Assembly: GCF_048569485.1 (NCBI RefSeq) | Contig: NC_134353.1 | Span: 72,747,908 to 72,811,907, forward strand | Length of the DNA stretch: 64,000 bases | Reading direction: 5' to 3' | DNA from: Anomaloglossus baeobatrachus | Taxonomy: Eukaryota; Chordata; Amphibia; Anura; Aromobatidae | Part shown: piece by piece, positions 1 to 10,960 of the stretch | How positions within the stretch are numbered: position 1 is the first letter of the stretch | How the letters are laid out: each line of letters opens with the position of its first letter | Notes under the pieces: generated by a model | Databases searched by the model: none | Told to the model about the DNA's origin: nothing | Seen by the model: only the letters and a program-made list of their open reading frames with translations | Position numbers and translations under genes: made by a program

Positions 1-930
1 CTTTTATAACCTGGGTCCGCCCCAAACCAGGGTGAACCACAATGCACCTCCTGGAGACAAAAGCAGAGTGACACGTCATGAGTGGCATAACTAGCGTCCT
101 ATTTGGAAACGCAACTTCAATGATGACCTCATGGCTGCCATGACCCAAACACCTCACCAGTCATCGTCTGACCATCAATAATGCGGTGACAAGTCATAGG
201 TGTGGGCCTCTGCAAGCCATTTGGGAGGACACCTGATGCCCTGTGGTCTATATGGGACCCCCACATCAGGGCCAGGGCCAAAGAGTTCATTACCGGACCT
301 AGTCTCTGATGCAGGAAGTGCCTGAGCATGCTCAGTAGCATGAAATACAGTCTCTGAAAAAAGACTATCAGCTTTAGCATGGTGTCTAGGCACAAAACAG
401 GACTTAGACCCGGCACAGAATGCAAGCACCTGTGCAAAGAGGCTTTTCACACTTAGTGTGGGAGCATGCGCTGTATCCCGAAATGAAGACTTAGCGTCAG
501 GAATGGCACAGTCAGGCTGAGCATACTCACTAGGCGAAACACTGTAATTATGCTGCAGCTGGGGTACATCGGCACACGCATGCGCACTAGCTGCCTCTCC
601 ACACTTAGACGTGGAGGGGAAATTTGTCTTGGAGATGCTGTCTATGAACAGAAGGAAAAGCTAAAGGAAGCCTGACTTTCTATCCCTCCGAATTATGAAA
701 TGCAGCAATGAATTCCATGAGTTTGCTATAACATTAGCGTAGCTAAATGTGCATGAGGGTGTGATGTAGAGGTGCTAGAAATAGCTTGTCACCAGTGGGG
801 CACTAATGGAATACAACAGCCAGTTCTATGATGCCACAAAATGGCAGTATTTTGTGCTATCATTATAGCTTATTAAAAACAGAGCACGAGGTTGTCATGC
901 AGAGGTGCTGCACATAGATTTGCAGTAGTG
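1..930. other. Unassigned DNA left of the satellite array
   Basis: No gene is recognised. The two frames near 129-450 overlap on one strand and resemble no family. From about 720 the text begins to look like diverged copies of the downstream unit (a 'gtgtgatgtagaggtgct' type motif recurs at 755 and 890), so the array probably decays into this flank. A 40-bp stretch at 665-704 is repeated imperfectly at 4365-4405 on the far side of the array. Confidence 0.4.
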
Positions 931-2955
931 TGAATAGACAAAAGTACAATAGCCACGTTTAGGATACAACTAGGTACAGTGAGTGTTTGCTAGTATAATG
1001 GCTGAGTTTAAAAAAGTTTGAGTGTGCAATGCAGGCAGATGTCCTGCAAATATCGTTCCAATACTGTGAATTGACAAAAGTACAATAGCCACGTTTAGGA
1101 TACAACTAGGTACAGTGAGTGTTTGCTAGTATAATGGCTGAGTTTAAAAAAGTTTGAGTGTGCAATGCAGGCAGACGTGCTGCAAATAACGTTCCAATAC
1201 TGTGAATAGACAAAAGTACAATAGCCACGTTTAGGATACAACTAGGTACACTGAGTGTTTGCTACTATAAATGGCTGAGTTTAAAAAAGTTTGAGTGTGC
1301 AATGCAGGCAGACGTGCTGCAAATAACGTTCCAATACTGTGAATTGACAAAAGTACAATAGCCACGTTTAGGATACAACTAGGTACACTGAGTGTTTGCT
1401 AGTATAATGGCTGAGTTTAAAAAAGTTTGAGTGTGCAATGCAGGCAGACGTGCTGCAAATAACGTTCCAATACTGTGAATTGACAAAAGTACAATAGCCA
1501 CGTTTAGGATACAACTAGGTACAGTGAGTGTTTGCTAGTATAATGGCTGAGTTTAAAAAAGTTTGAGTGTGCAATGCAGGCAGACGTGCTGCAAATAACG
1601 TTCCAATACTGTGAATTGACAAAAGTACAATAGCCACGTTTAGGATACAACTAGGTACAGTGAGTGTTTGCTAGTATAATGGCTGAGTTTAAAAAAGTTT
1701 GAGTGTGCAATGCAGGCAGACGTGCTGCAAATAACGTTCCAATACTGTGAATTGACAAAAGTACAATAGCCACGTTTAGGATACAACTAGGTACAGTGAG
1801 TGTTTGCTAGTATAATGGCTGAGTTTAAAAAAGTTAGAGTGTGCAATGCAGGCAGACGTGCTGCAAATAACGTTCCAATACTGTGAATAGACAAAAGTAC
1901 AATAGCCACGTTTAGGATACAACTAGGTACACTGAGTGTTTGCTACTATAAATGGCTGAGTTTAAAAAAGTTTGAGTGTGCAATGCAGGCAGACGTGCTG
2001 CAAATAACGTTCCAATACTGTGAATTGACAAAAGTACAATAGCCACGTTTAGGATACAACTAGGTACACTGAGTGTTTGCTACTATAAATGGCTGAGTTT
2101 AAAAAAGTTTGAGTGTGCAATGCAGGCAGACGTGCTGCAAATAACGTTCCAATACTGTGAATTGACAAAAGTACAATAGCCACGTTTAGGATACAACTAG
2201 GTACACTGAGTGTTTGCTACTATAAATGGCTGAGTTTAAAAAAGTTTGAGTGTGCAATGCAGGCAGACGTGCTGCAAATAACGTTCCAATACTGTGAATT
2301 GACAAAAGTACAATAGCCACGTTTAGGATACAACTAGGTACAGTGAGTGTTTGCTAGTATAATGGCTGAGTTTAAAAAAGTTAGAGTGTGCAATGCAGGC
2401 AGACGTGCTGCAAATATCGTTCCAATACTGTGAATAGACAAAAGTAAAATAGCCACGTTTAGGATACAACTAGGTACACTGAGTGTTTGCTAGTATAATG
2501 GCTGAGTTTAAAAAAGTTAGAGTGTGCAATGCAGGCAGACGTGCTGCAAATAACGTTCCAATACTGTGAATAGACAAAAGTACAATAGCCACGTTTAGGA
2601 TACAACTAGGTACACTGAGTGTTTGCTACTATAAATGGCTGAGTTTAAAAAAGTTTGAGTGTGCAATGCAGGCAGACGTGCTGCAAATAACGTTCCAATA
2701 CTGTGAATTGACAAAAGTACAATAGCCACGTTTAGGATACAACTAGGTACACTGAGTGTTTGCTAGTATAATGGCTGAGTTTAAAAAAGTTAGAGTGTGC
2801 AATGCAGGCAGACGTGCTGCAAATATCGTTCCAATACTGTGAATAGACAAAAGTACAATAGCCACGTTTAGGATACAACTAGGTACACTGAGTGTTTGCT
2901 AGTAAAATTGCTTAGTTTAAAAAAGTTGGAGTGTGCAATGCAGGCAGATGTGCTC
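931..2955. repeat. Tandem array, 136-bp units (block A)
   Basis: About fifteen head-to-tail copies. The landmark 'tacaatagccacgttta' recurs at 945, 1081, 1217, 1354 and 1490, and so on. Spacing is 136 bp, or 137 bp where 'tataatgg' becomes 'tataaatgg'. Copies are nearly identical, differing mainly at a few diagnostic sites ('gtacagtgag' or 'gtacactgag'; 'aagtttgag' or 'aagttagag'). This looks like recent unequal exchange. There is no coding potential. Confidence 0.95.
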
Positions 2956-4312
2956 TGCTAATATCTTTGCACTAGTGGGACTATAGCAAAGTCCAATAGC
3001 CACGTATAGGATGCCACTAGGTACACTGAGTGTTTGCTAGTATAATGGCTTAGTTAAAATGAGTTTGAGTGTGCAATGCAGGCAGACGCGCTATGCAAAT
3101 GTCTTTGCACTAGTGGGACTATAGCAAAGTCCAATAGCCACGTATAGGATGCCACTAGGTACACTGAGTGTTTGCTAGTATAATGGCTTGGTTTTAATGA
3201 GTTGGAGTGTGCAATGCAGGCAGACGCGCTCTGCAAATGTCTTTGCACTAGTGGGACTATAGCAAAGTCCAATAGCCACGTATAGGATGCCACTAGGTAC
3301 ACTGAGTGTTTGCTAGTATAATGGCTTGGTTAGAATGAGTTGTAGTGTGCAATGCAGGCAGATGTGCTCTGCTAATGTCTTTGCACTAGTGGGACTATAG
3401 CAAAGTCCAATAGCCACGTATAGGATGCCACTAGGTACACTGAGTGTTTGCTAGTATAATGGCTTAGTTAAAATGAGTTTGAGTGTGCAATGCAGGCAGA
3501 CGCGCTATGCAAATGTCTTTGCACTAGTGGGACTATAGCAAAGTCCAATAGCCACGTATAGGATGCCACTAGGTACACTGAGTGTTTGCTAGTATAATGG
3601 CTTGGTTAGAATGAGTTGTAGTGTGCAATGCAGGCAGATGTGCTCTGCTAATGTCTTTGCACTAGTGGGACTATAGCAAAGTCCAATAGCCACGTATAGG
3701 ATGCCACTAGGTACACTGAGTGTTTGCTAGTATAATGGCTTAGTTAAAATGAGTTTGAGTGTGCAATGCCGGCAGACGCGCTATGCAAATGTCTTTGCAC
3801 TAGTGGGACTATAGCAAAGTCCAATAGCCACGTATAGGATGCCACTAGGTACACTGAGTGTTTGCTAGTATAATGGCTTGGTTTTAATGAGTTGGAGTGT
3901 GCAATGCAGGCAGACGCGCTCTGCAAATGTCTTTGCACTAGTGGGACTATAGCAAAGTCCAATAGCCACGTATAGGATGCCACTAGGTACACTGAGTGTT
4001 TGCTAGTATAATGGCTTGGTTAGAATGAGTTGTAGTGTGCAATGCAGGCAGACGCGCTCTGCAAATGTCTTTGCACTAGTGGGACTATAGCAAAGTCCAA
4101 TAGCCACGTATAGGATGCCACTAGGTACACTGAGTGTTTGCTAGTATAATGGCTTGGTTAGAATGAGTTGTAGTGTGCAATGCAGGCAGACGCGCTCTGC
4201 AAATGTCTTTGCACTAGTGGGACTATAGCAAAGTCCAATAGCCACGTATAGGATGCCACTAGGTACACTGAGTGTTTGCTAGTATAATGGCTTAGTTATC
4301 AGTTGGAGTGTG
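2956..4312. repeat. Tandem array, 138-bp units (block B)
   Basis: About ten copies of a sister unit related to block A. It has 'gtccaatagccacgtata' in place of the block A landmark and 'ctttgcactagtgggacta' in place of the block A spacer. Three subtypes are distinguishable after 'ggctt': p (agttaaaatgagtttg), q (ggttttaatgagttgg) and r (ggttagaatgagttgt). The order is roughly p q r p r p q r r. The 82-codon frames at 3054-3302 and 3744-3992 are nearly identical copies exactly 690 bp (five units) apart. They mark a higher-order repeat, not genes. Confidence 0.93.
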
Positions 4313-5265
4313 CAGAGGACAAGAGGGTACAGTGGCAGGATTGTGGTGCTCTGGGTAGAGGAATGGAAGCCTGCCTTTCTATTCCCTCCTAATGGTGAAA
4401 TGCAGGTAGGAAATCCCTGACCTGGGCTACACAGACGCTGTTGCTGTTTGCAGGACCTGTCACCTATGGCTCTCTGACCCTGCCGGTTGGAGCCCTTAAA
4501 AGGACTGCTATAAAGTGCTCTCCCTAAGCTGTCTAACGCTGTGTATGCAGCGCATACAGCTGTATCGGCTATAGGACTCAGGAAGACGGAGCTGCGACAG
4601 TGATGTCTGACACCAAAGACGCAGAAGGCAGATAATGGCGTCCGTGAAGAAAATGTCCGGTTTTATAATGCAGGGACATGTGACATGCAGATCCTATCAC
4701 ACATGCCGTTGCTTCTCTGGCTCAAAGTCCACTTAGCTGTGTGTGTGTCTGGGATTGGCTGACATGCTGGCCCGCCCCACAAGACGCGCGCACTTAGGGA
4801 AGGAAGACAAGAAAAAAAAAAAAAAAAAATGGCGATCGCCATTATAGAAACAGCAGTGATCTGAAGGCGCTGTTCACGCACACTATACACTGAAATGTGA
4901 TAATAGTTTGATTCACAGAGTGACTTACACTATTACAGCAGAAACCAAGCTATGATTTAGCTGTTTTTTGGCTGCTAGAACCGTTCTCGAACGTTTCTAG
5001 AACTATCGAGCTTTTGCAAAAAGCTCGAGTTCTAGTTCGATCTAGAACATGCCCCAAAATCACTCGAGCCGCGAACTGGAGAACCACGAACCACGAACCG
5101 CGCTCAACTCTAGTGCTGAGGGCGTTTGACTGTTACTTTTACTCTGCACCCTATTCAGCTATTCTATTAGGCACAGTCACCACCTATACACAACCTGAGG
5201 CAAAGTGAGTAACATTCACACTGCAGATTTGTGTACACTGTCGTCAGATTCATCACCTGCGTTTT
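4313..5265. other. Unassigned repeat flank with a hairpin-rich segment
   Basis: Right flank of the satellite array. It contains the second copy of the 40-bp array-flanking sequence (4365-4405), a CpG-containing segment, an A17 run near 4813, and a palindromic stretch at about 4980-5050 centred on 'gagcttttgcaaaaagctc'. The segment at 5080-5100 carries short repeats of 'gaaccacgaaccac'. It resembles the terminus of a DNA transposon, but I cannot define its ends or family. No gene is seen. Confidence 0.35.
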
Positions 5266-6078
5266 TGCATAGTTACTTAGGTTGAAAAAAGACCTAGGTC
5301 CATCTAGTTCAACATTCCTCCAGCAGTTCTACATTTTGTCCCTAAGTCACTTATAACCAACAATGTTGTGTGTAGTGAGGAAATCATCCAGCCCTTTTTA
5401 AAAAGCTGTTATAGTATCTGCCATTACTACCTCTTGTGGTAGTGCATTCCACAGTCTGACTGCTCTAACTGTAAAGAACCCTTTCCTATTTAGCTGTCGG
5501 AATCGCTTTTCTTCCACTCGCAGTGAGTGCCCCCTGGTCGTTAGTATTGTCTTTGGAAGAAATAAGTCATGTGCCAGTCCTTTATATTGACCACACATGT
5601 ATTTATATAAATGAGTTCTCCTCTGAGAAGTCTTTTTTCTAAGCTAAACTGGATCCCATATTCCAAATGTGGCCTTACAAGTGATTTATAGAGGGGTAAC
5701 AATACGTTGGCATCACGGGATCTAATCTCTCTTTTCTACACCCTAAAATCTTGTTTGCTTTAGCAGCTGCTGCTTGACATTGAGTGCTGCTGCTCAGCTT
5801 ATTTGTAATAAGAATACCCAAGTCCTTCTCCTGTTCTGTAGTCCCGAGTTTACTTCCATTTAATGTATACGCAGTTATAGGATTACTCAGTCCTAGGTGC
5901 ATTACTTTACATTTATCAACAGTAAATCTCATTTGCCAAGTATCTGCCCATTCTGACATCTTATCCAGATCTTTTTGTAATATTGTACTATCAAGGTCAG
6001 TTTTTAATATCCTACATAGTTTGGTGTCATCAGCAAAGACTGACACTTTACTATCTATCCCATCCACAAGGTCATTAA
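5266..6078 (-). mobile_element. CR1-type LINE, 3' half (RT palm to 3' end)
   Basis: Non-LTR retrotransposon on the minus strand. The frame at 5675-6067 reads DGIDSKVSVFADDTKL, so the FADD motif holds the RT catalytic aspartates (about 6026-6037). It is followed by the CR1-like stretch EKDLGILITNKLSSSTQ. The 5398-5598 frame carries the typical CR1/L2 C-terminal signature (FFTVRAVRLWNALPQEVV). The 3' end near 5266 has the 'taggttgaaaaaagaccta' type sequence common in amphibian CR1-like LINEs. The two frames are out of register, so the copy is dead. It continues at 10195 after an inserted element. Confidence 0.88.
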
Positions 6079-7204
6079 CCCCTTCACGACCGCGGGCAGT
6101 AAAATTACGTCCTATTTTAACGTGACTTAACGACCAGGGACGTAATTTTACTGCCTAAACTTCATTTGATTGCCGTGGCCATAGCAACGGCTTTCAAATG
6201 ATGTCCCCTGCTGTTTCTTACAGCAGGGGACCTTTGCTTGACCCCAGGGGGGGTGGCATCGCCACCCCCTATCGACGATCGATGTGATTGGCTGTTCAAA
6301 TCTGAACCGCCAACCACATCGATCGCACTAATTTCGGCAAAAATAATGCCCAAATTAGTGCGATCCTGTGAGATCCAGCTATGAGATGCCGCAGCTGCTG
6401 CAGCATATCATAGGTGGACCTCAAACATGCCGCCCCCAGCCCCTGCAGCACTGATTGGAGCGATCGTGCTATGACGCGCAATCGCTCCAATCAGTGTGCA
6501 GTGGGGCGGTCTGATCTGCCGGTGGCCGCCCTCCCCAGGCCTGTACTGCTCTGGGGACCCTCCCCCAACATGGCTGCAGCGTGGAGTGGCTGGTACTTTT
6601 GGTACCACGCCACCGCTGCTGCCGCCGCAGACGCCGCCTCTGCTGTCACCGCGCCAGCTCCAAAGGTAAGTATTGCGCTCCGGCGATGGCCCCTGCGCGC
6701 TCCCGTGAAGGCCCCTGCGCGCTCCCGTGAAGGACCCTGCCCGTGCCCCCCCAGATCTGCCCCCCTACGCCCCGATCTGCCCCCCCACGCCCCGATCTGC
6801 CCCCCGGCATCCCGATCTGCTCCCCACGCGATCTGCCTGCCTCCTCTGTCATCTCTATTCTGCTTCCAAGGTTCCTTCCTTCTGCCTTTGCTTCTCCGCC
6901 CCCTCTGCTCTCCCTCTAACCCCCCCCCATCTGCCCCCCCCTGCCCCCCCCTCTCCCCATCCCCCCCTGCCCCCCCCGACGTCCTCTTACCTGCCTTCAC
7001 GGGTCGTCCGAGGTCTTCACTGGCCCGATCACATCTGCCTCCATCGCTGGGTCCTTCTGCTGATCTGTCCAACGTCCTGCCTGCTGCTGGTGTAAAGCTG
7101 TCTATCTCACTGCCTTCTTGTTCCTCTGCAACTCTTCTGGTCAGTGATCCTCTTGGTACTGTGAGTATAACTTTTTTTTTTTTTTTTTTCTTGTATCCTG
7201 TCCA

Positions 7205-7800
7205 TTTTTACACTTCATCTGTCCGTGCGTCCCGCCAAGCGCTGATCAGGGATGCAGATAACGGATCTGCATCCGTGGTCAGTTTTTGGCATGACTTTTT
7301 TCCGTATTCGCGACGCTTTTTGTATCGCGTCCGTCCGTGCGTCCCGCCGAGCGCTGATCAGGGATGCAGATAACGGATCGGCATCCCTGCTCAATTTTTG
7401 GCGTGACTTTTTTCCGTATTCGCGACGCTTTTTGTATCGCGTCCGACCGTGCGTCCCGCCGAGCGCTGATCAGGGATGCAGATAACGGATCGGCATCCCT
7501 GCTCAATTTTTGGCGTGACTTTTTTCCGTATTCGCGACGCTTTTTGTATCGCATCCGTCCGTGCGTCCCGCCGAGCGCTGATCAGGGATGCACATAACGG
7601 ATCGGCATCCCTGCTCAATTTTTGGCGTGACTTTTTTCCGTATTCGCGACAATTTTTGTATGGCATCCGTCTGTGCGTCCCGCCGAGCGCTGATCAGGGA
7701 TGCACATAACATATCTGCATCCATGGTCAATTTTTGGCGTGACTTTTTTTTTTACGTATCCCCGACGCTTTTTTTATCGCATCCGACCGTGCGTCCTGCA
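7205..7800. repeat. 112-bp tandem array inside the TTAA element
   Basis: About five copies of a unit containing 'gcgctgatcagggatgca', 'tttttggcgtgactttttt' and 'ccgtattcgcgacgc'. The 77-91-codon frames on both strands restart every 112 bp and share the same translation. They reflect the repeat and do not encode genes. Confidence 0.93.
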
Positions 7801-7837
7801 GCGGCCGATCAGTGCACTGCGTCTGTGCGTTTGAAAA

Positions 7838-9480
7838 GTCAAATGGCGCTCCTTCTCTTCTGAGCCCCGCCATGCGCCCAAACAATTACTTTCCACCACA
7901 TATGAGGTATCTGCGTACTCAGGAGAAAATGCACAATACGTTTTATGGTGCATTTTTTCCTGATAGCCTTGTGAAAAAAAAAGCTACCTAGTTGAAGCAA
8001 CCGTTTTGTGGTAAAAAAAAATTTTTTCTTTTCACGGCTCAACGCTATAAACTTCTGTGAAGCCCCCAGGTGTTCAAAGTGCTCACCAAACATCTAGAAA
8101 AATTATTTGAGGGCTCTAGTTTCCAAAATGGTGTCACTTGTGGGGGATCTCCACTGTTTAGGCACCATAGGGGGTCTCCAAACGTGACATGGCGTCCGCT
8201 AATGATTCCAACCAATTTTGCTGTCAAATGGCGCTCCTTCTCTTCTGAGCCCCGCCATGCGCCCAAACAATTACTTTCCACCACATATGATGTATCTGCG
8301 TACTCAGGAGAAAATGCACAATACATTTTATGGTGCATTTTTTCCTGTTACCCTTGTGAAAAAAAAAGCTACCTAATTGAAGCAACCGTTTTGTGGTAAA
8401 AAATTTTTTTTTTCTTTTCACGGCTCAACGCTATAAACTTCTGTGAAGCCCCCAGGTGTTCAAAGTGCTCACCAAACATCTAGAAAAATTATTTGAGGGC
8501 TCTAGTTTCCAAAATGGGGTCACTTGTGGGGGAGCTCCATTGTTTAGGCACCTCAGGGGGTCTTCAAACCTGACATGGCGTCCGCTAATGAGTGCAGCTA
8601 ATTTTGCATTTAAATGGCGCTCCTTGCATTCCAAGCACTGCCGTGTGTCCAAACATTTGATTTCCACCACATATGAGGTATCTGCGTACTCAGGAGAAAA
8701 TGGACAATACATTTTATGTTGCATTTTTTCCCAATACCCTTGTGAAAAAAAAAGCTACCTAGTTGAAGCAACAGTTTTGTGGTAAAAAAAATTTTTTTTC
8801 TTTTCACGGCTCAACGTTATAAACTTCTGTGAAGCCCCCAGGTGTTCAAAGTGCTCATCAAACATCTAGAAAAAATATTTGAGGGCTCTAGTTTCCAAAA
8901 TGGGGTCACTTGTGGGGGAGCTCCATTGTTTAGGCACCTCAGGGGGTCTTCAAACCCGACATGGCGTCCGCTAATTAGTGCAGCTAATTTTGCGTTCAAA
9001 AATTCAAATGGCGCTCCTTGCATTCCAAGCACTGCCGTGTGTCCAAACATTTGATTTCCACCACATATGAGGTATCTGCGTACTCAGGAGAAAATGGACA
9101 ATACATTTTATGTTGCATTTTTTCCCGATACCCTTGTGAAAAAAAAAGCTACCTAGTTGAAGCAACAGTTTTGTGGTAAAAAATTTTTTTTTTTCTTTTC
9201 ACGGCTCAACGTTATAAACTTCTGTGAAGCCCCCAGGTGTTCAAAGTGCTCATCAAACATCTAGAAAAAATATTTGAGGGCTCTAGTTTCCAAAATGGGG
9301 TCACTTGTGGGGGAGCTCCATTGTTTAGGCACCTCAGGGGGTCTTCAAACCCGACATGGCGTCCGCTAATGAGTGCAGCTAATTTTGCGTTCAAAAATTC
9401 AAATGGCGCTCCTTCCCTTCCGAGCTCCGCTGTGCACCCAAACAATTGATTTTTACCACATATGGGGTATCGGCGTACTC
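7838..9480. repeat. 386-395-bp tandem array inside the TTAA element
   Basis: Four full copies and a partial one. 'ggcgctcctt' recurs at 7845, 8230, 8616, 9010 and 9405. Later copies are longer because of an extra 'aaaaattc'. Units include 'ctgcgtactcaggagaaaa' and 'gaagcccccaggtgttcaa'. The 65-109-codon frames on both strands recur with the same period and are artefacts. Confidence 0.93.
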
Positions 9481-10194
9481 AGGAGAAAATGCACAATAAA
9501 TTGTAGGGTGCACTTTCTCTTTTCTCCCTTGTGAAAATGAAAATTTTATGGCTAAAGTAACATTTTTGTGTTAAAAAGTAAAATTTTCATTTTTTCCTTC
9601 CACATTGCTTTGGTTCCTGTGAAGCACCTAAAGGGTTAATAAACTTTTTGGATGTGGTTTTGAGCAGAGTGAGGGGTGCAGTTTTTAGAATGGGGTCACT
9701 TTTGGGTATTTTCTGTCACCTCGGTCTCTCAAAGTCACCTCAAATGTGATGTGGTCCCTAAAAAAAATTATTTTCTAAATTTTGTTGGAAAAATGAGAAA
9801 TTGCTGATGAACTTTGACCCCTTCTAACTTCCTAACGAAAAAAAAATTTGTTTCGAAAATTGCGCTGATGTAAAGTAGACAAGTGGGAAATGTTATTTAG
9901 TAACTATTTTGTGTGACATATTTCTCAGATTTATGGGCATAAATTTTCAAAGTTTGAAAATTGCGAAATTTTCAAAATTTTCGCCAAATTTCCTAAATTT
10001 TCACAAATAAACGCAAAAAATATCGGCCTAAATTTACCACTGACATGAAGTACAATATGTCACGAAAAAACAATCTCAGAATCGCCAGGATCCGTTGAAG
10101 CGTCCCAGAGTTATAACCTGTCAAAGTGACACTGGTCAGAATTGCAAAAAATGGCCCGGTCATTAGGGTGTTTTAGTGGCCGGGGGTGAAGGGG

Positions 10195-10960
10195 TTAATA
10201 AAGAGGTTAAAAAGAATTGGTCCTAGCACAGATCCCTGCGGCACCCCACTGCTGACTATGGCCCATTTAGAGAATGTTCCATTTATAACTACTCTTTGTT
10301 TCCTATCTTTTAGCCAATTCCTTACCCAGTTGCATATAGTTTCCCCTAGTCCTTGCTTCTGGAGCTTAGTATAAGGCCATTATGTGGTACAGTATTAAAT
10401 GCCTTTGCAAAGTCCAAATAAATCACATCAGCTGCATTACCAATATCCAGGTTTGCACTTACCCCCTCATAAAACCCCAACAGGTTGGTTAGACACGACT
10501 TATCTTTCATGAATCCATGCTGTCTGTCAGGCATATTTACTAGGTTGTGCCCCATCAGGACTATGCTCCCTGACACTCTTTTCTCTACCTCTTCTTCTAA
10601 CTGTTACCCAGCTACCTACCTCTGGGTCCTGATCTTCCCCACCTCCACCCTCCTCCATATCACTGGCTCCAGTCAGAGAAAGCTCAGTGAGCTCTAAACT
10701 CCTCTCCAGGTTTGCATTGCTCCTGAGTATTGCAAGCTGCTTATTTAGATTAGTTACTAGGGCTTCCAAATATGCAACATGCTTGCATCGAGTGCAGACA
10801 TATTCACCCTCGAACGGCTGCTCAAGGCATGCATATATCTGACAAGATACACACCTGGTAGCATTGTCCATGGAGACGCTATTAAATGGGGATAAAAAGT
10901 ACAGATAAAAGTAGAAAAACAAAGAAAAAAACCAATGGGAAACATATAAGGATAAATTCA
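10195..10960 (-). mobile_element. CR1-type LINE, 5' part: ORF1 start joined to the RT domain
   Basis: Continuation of the CR1 from 5266-6078. The frame ending near 10346 reads DRQHGFMKDKSCLTNLL followed by VIYLDFAKAFNTVPH, which are RT motifs (the YLDFAKAF block holds the first catalytic Asp). Upstream, a different frame beginning at Met 10871 encodes a Cys-rich, coiled-coil-like ORF1 start: MDNATRCVSCQIYACL, then CTRCKHVAYLEALV. The RT motifs directly abut ORF1, so the apurinic endonuclease domain and the N-terminal RT are missing. The joint is near 10595-10605. This is an internally deleted copy. The 5' end near 10960 is not precisely defined. Confidence 0.82.

Larger units (their letters stand above)
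6079..10194. mobile_element. 4.1-kb TTAA-flanked non-autonomous DNA transposon inside the CR1
   Basis: The termini are 'CCCCTTCACGACC' at 6079 and its imperfect complement ending 'GGTGAAGGGG' at 10194. They are flanked by TTAA at 6075-6078 and 10195-10198. Removing the element restores the CR1 frame NLFINDLVDGID, so it is one clean insertion. The TTAA duplication fits piggyBac or Kolobok-like transposition. I see no transposase. The interior holds a subterminal inverted repeat ('gtaaaattacgtcc' at about 6100-6150), a C-rich and G-rich segment at 6370-7140, a 112-bp tandem array, a 386-395-bp tandem array, and an AT-rich right end. The open frames at 6.4-7.4 kb come from the base composition. 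Confidence 0.88.

Noticed and set aside
3054-3992. 82-codon frames repeated 690 bp apart
   Set aside because: They are the translation of 138-bp satellite units, not a gene family.
931-4312. CRISPR-like regular repeats
   Set aside because: There are no unique spacers; whole units repeat head to tail, and the rest of the window is eukaryotic.
6414-7373. Long frames of 319 and 193 codons on opposite strands
   Set aside because: They lie in C-rich/G-rich DNA of a transposon, overlap each other on both strands, have proline- or glycine-rich low-complexity translations, and run into a tandem array.
7252-9449. Series of 65-109-codon frames on both strands
   Set aside because: Each restarts with the 112-bp or 386-bp period of the arrays.
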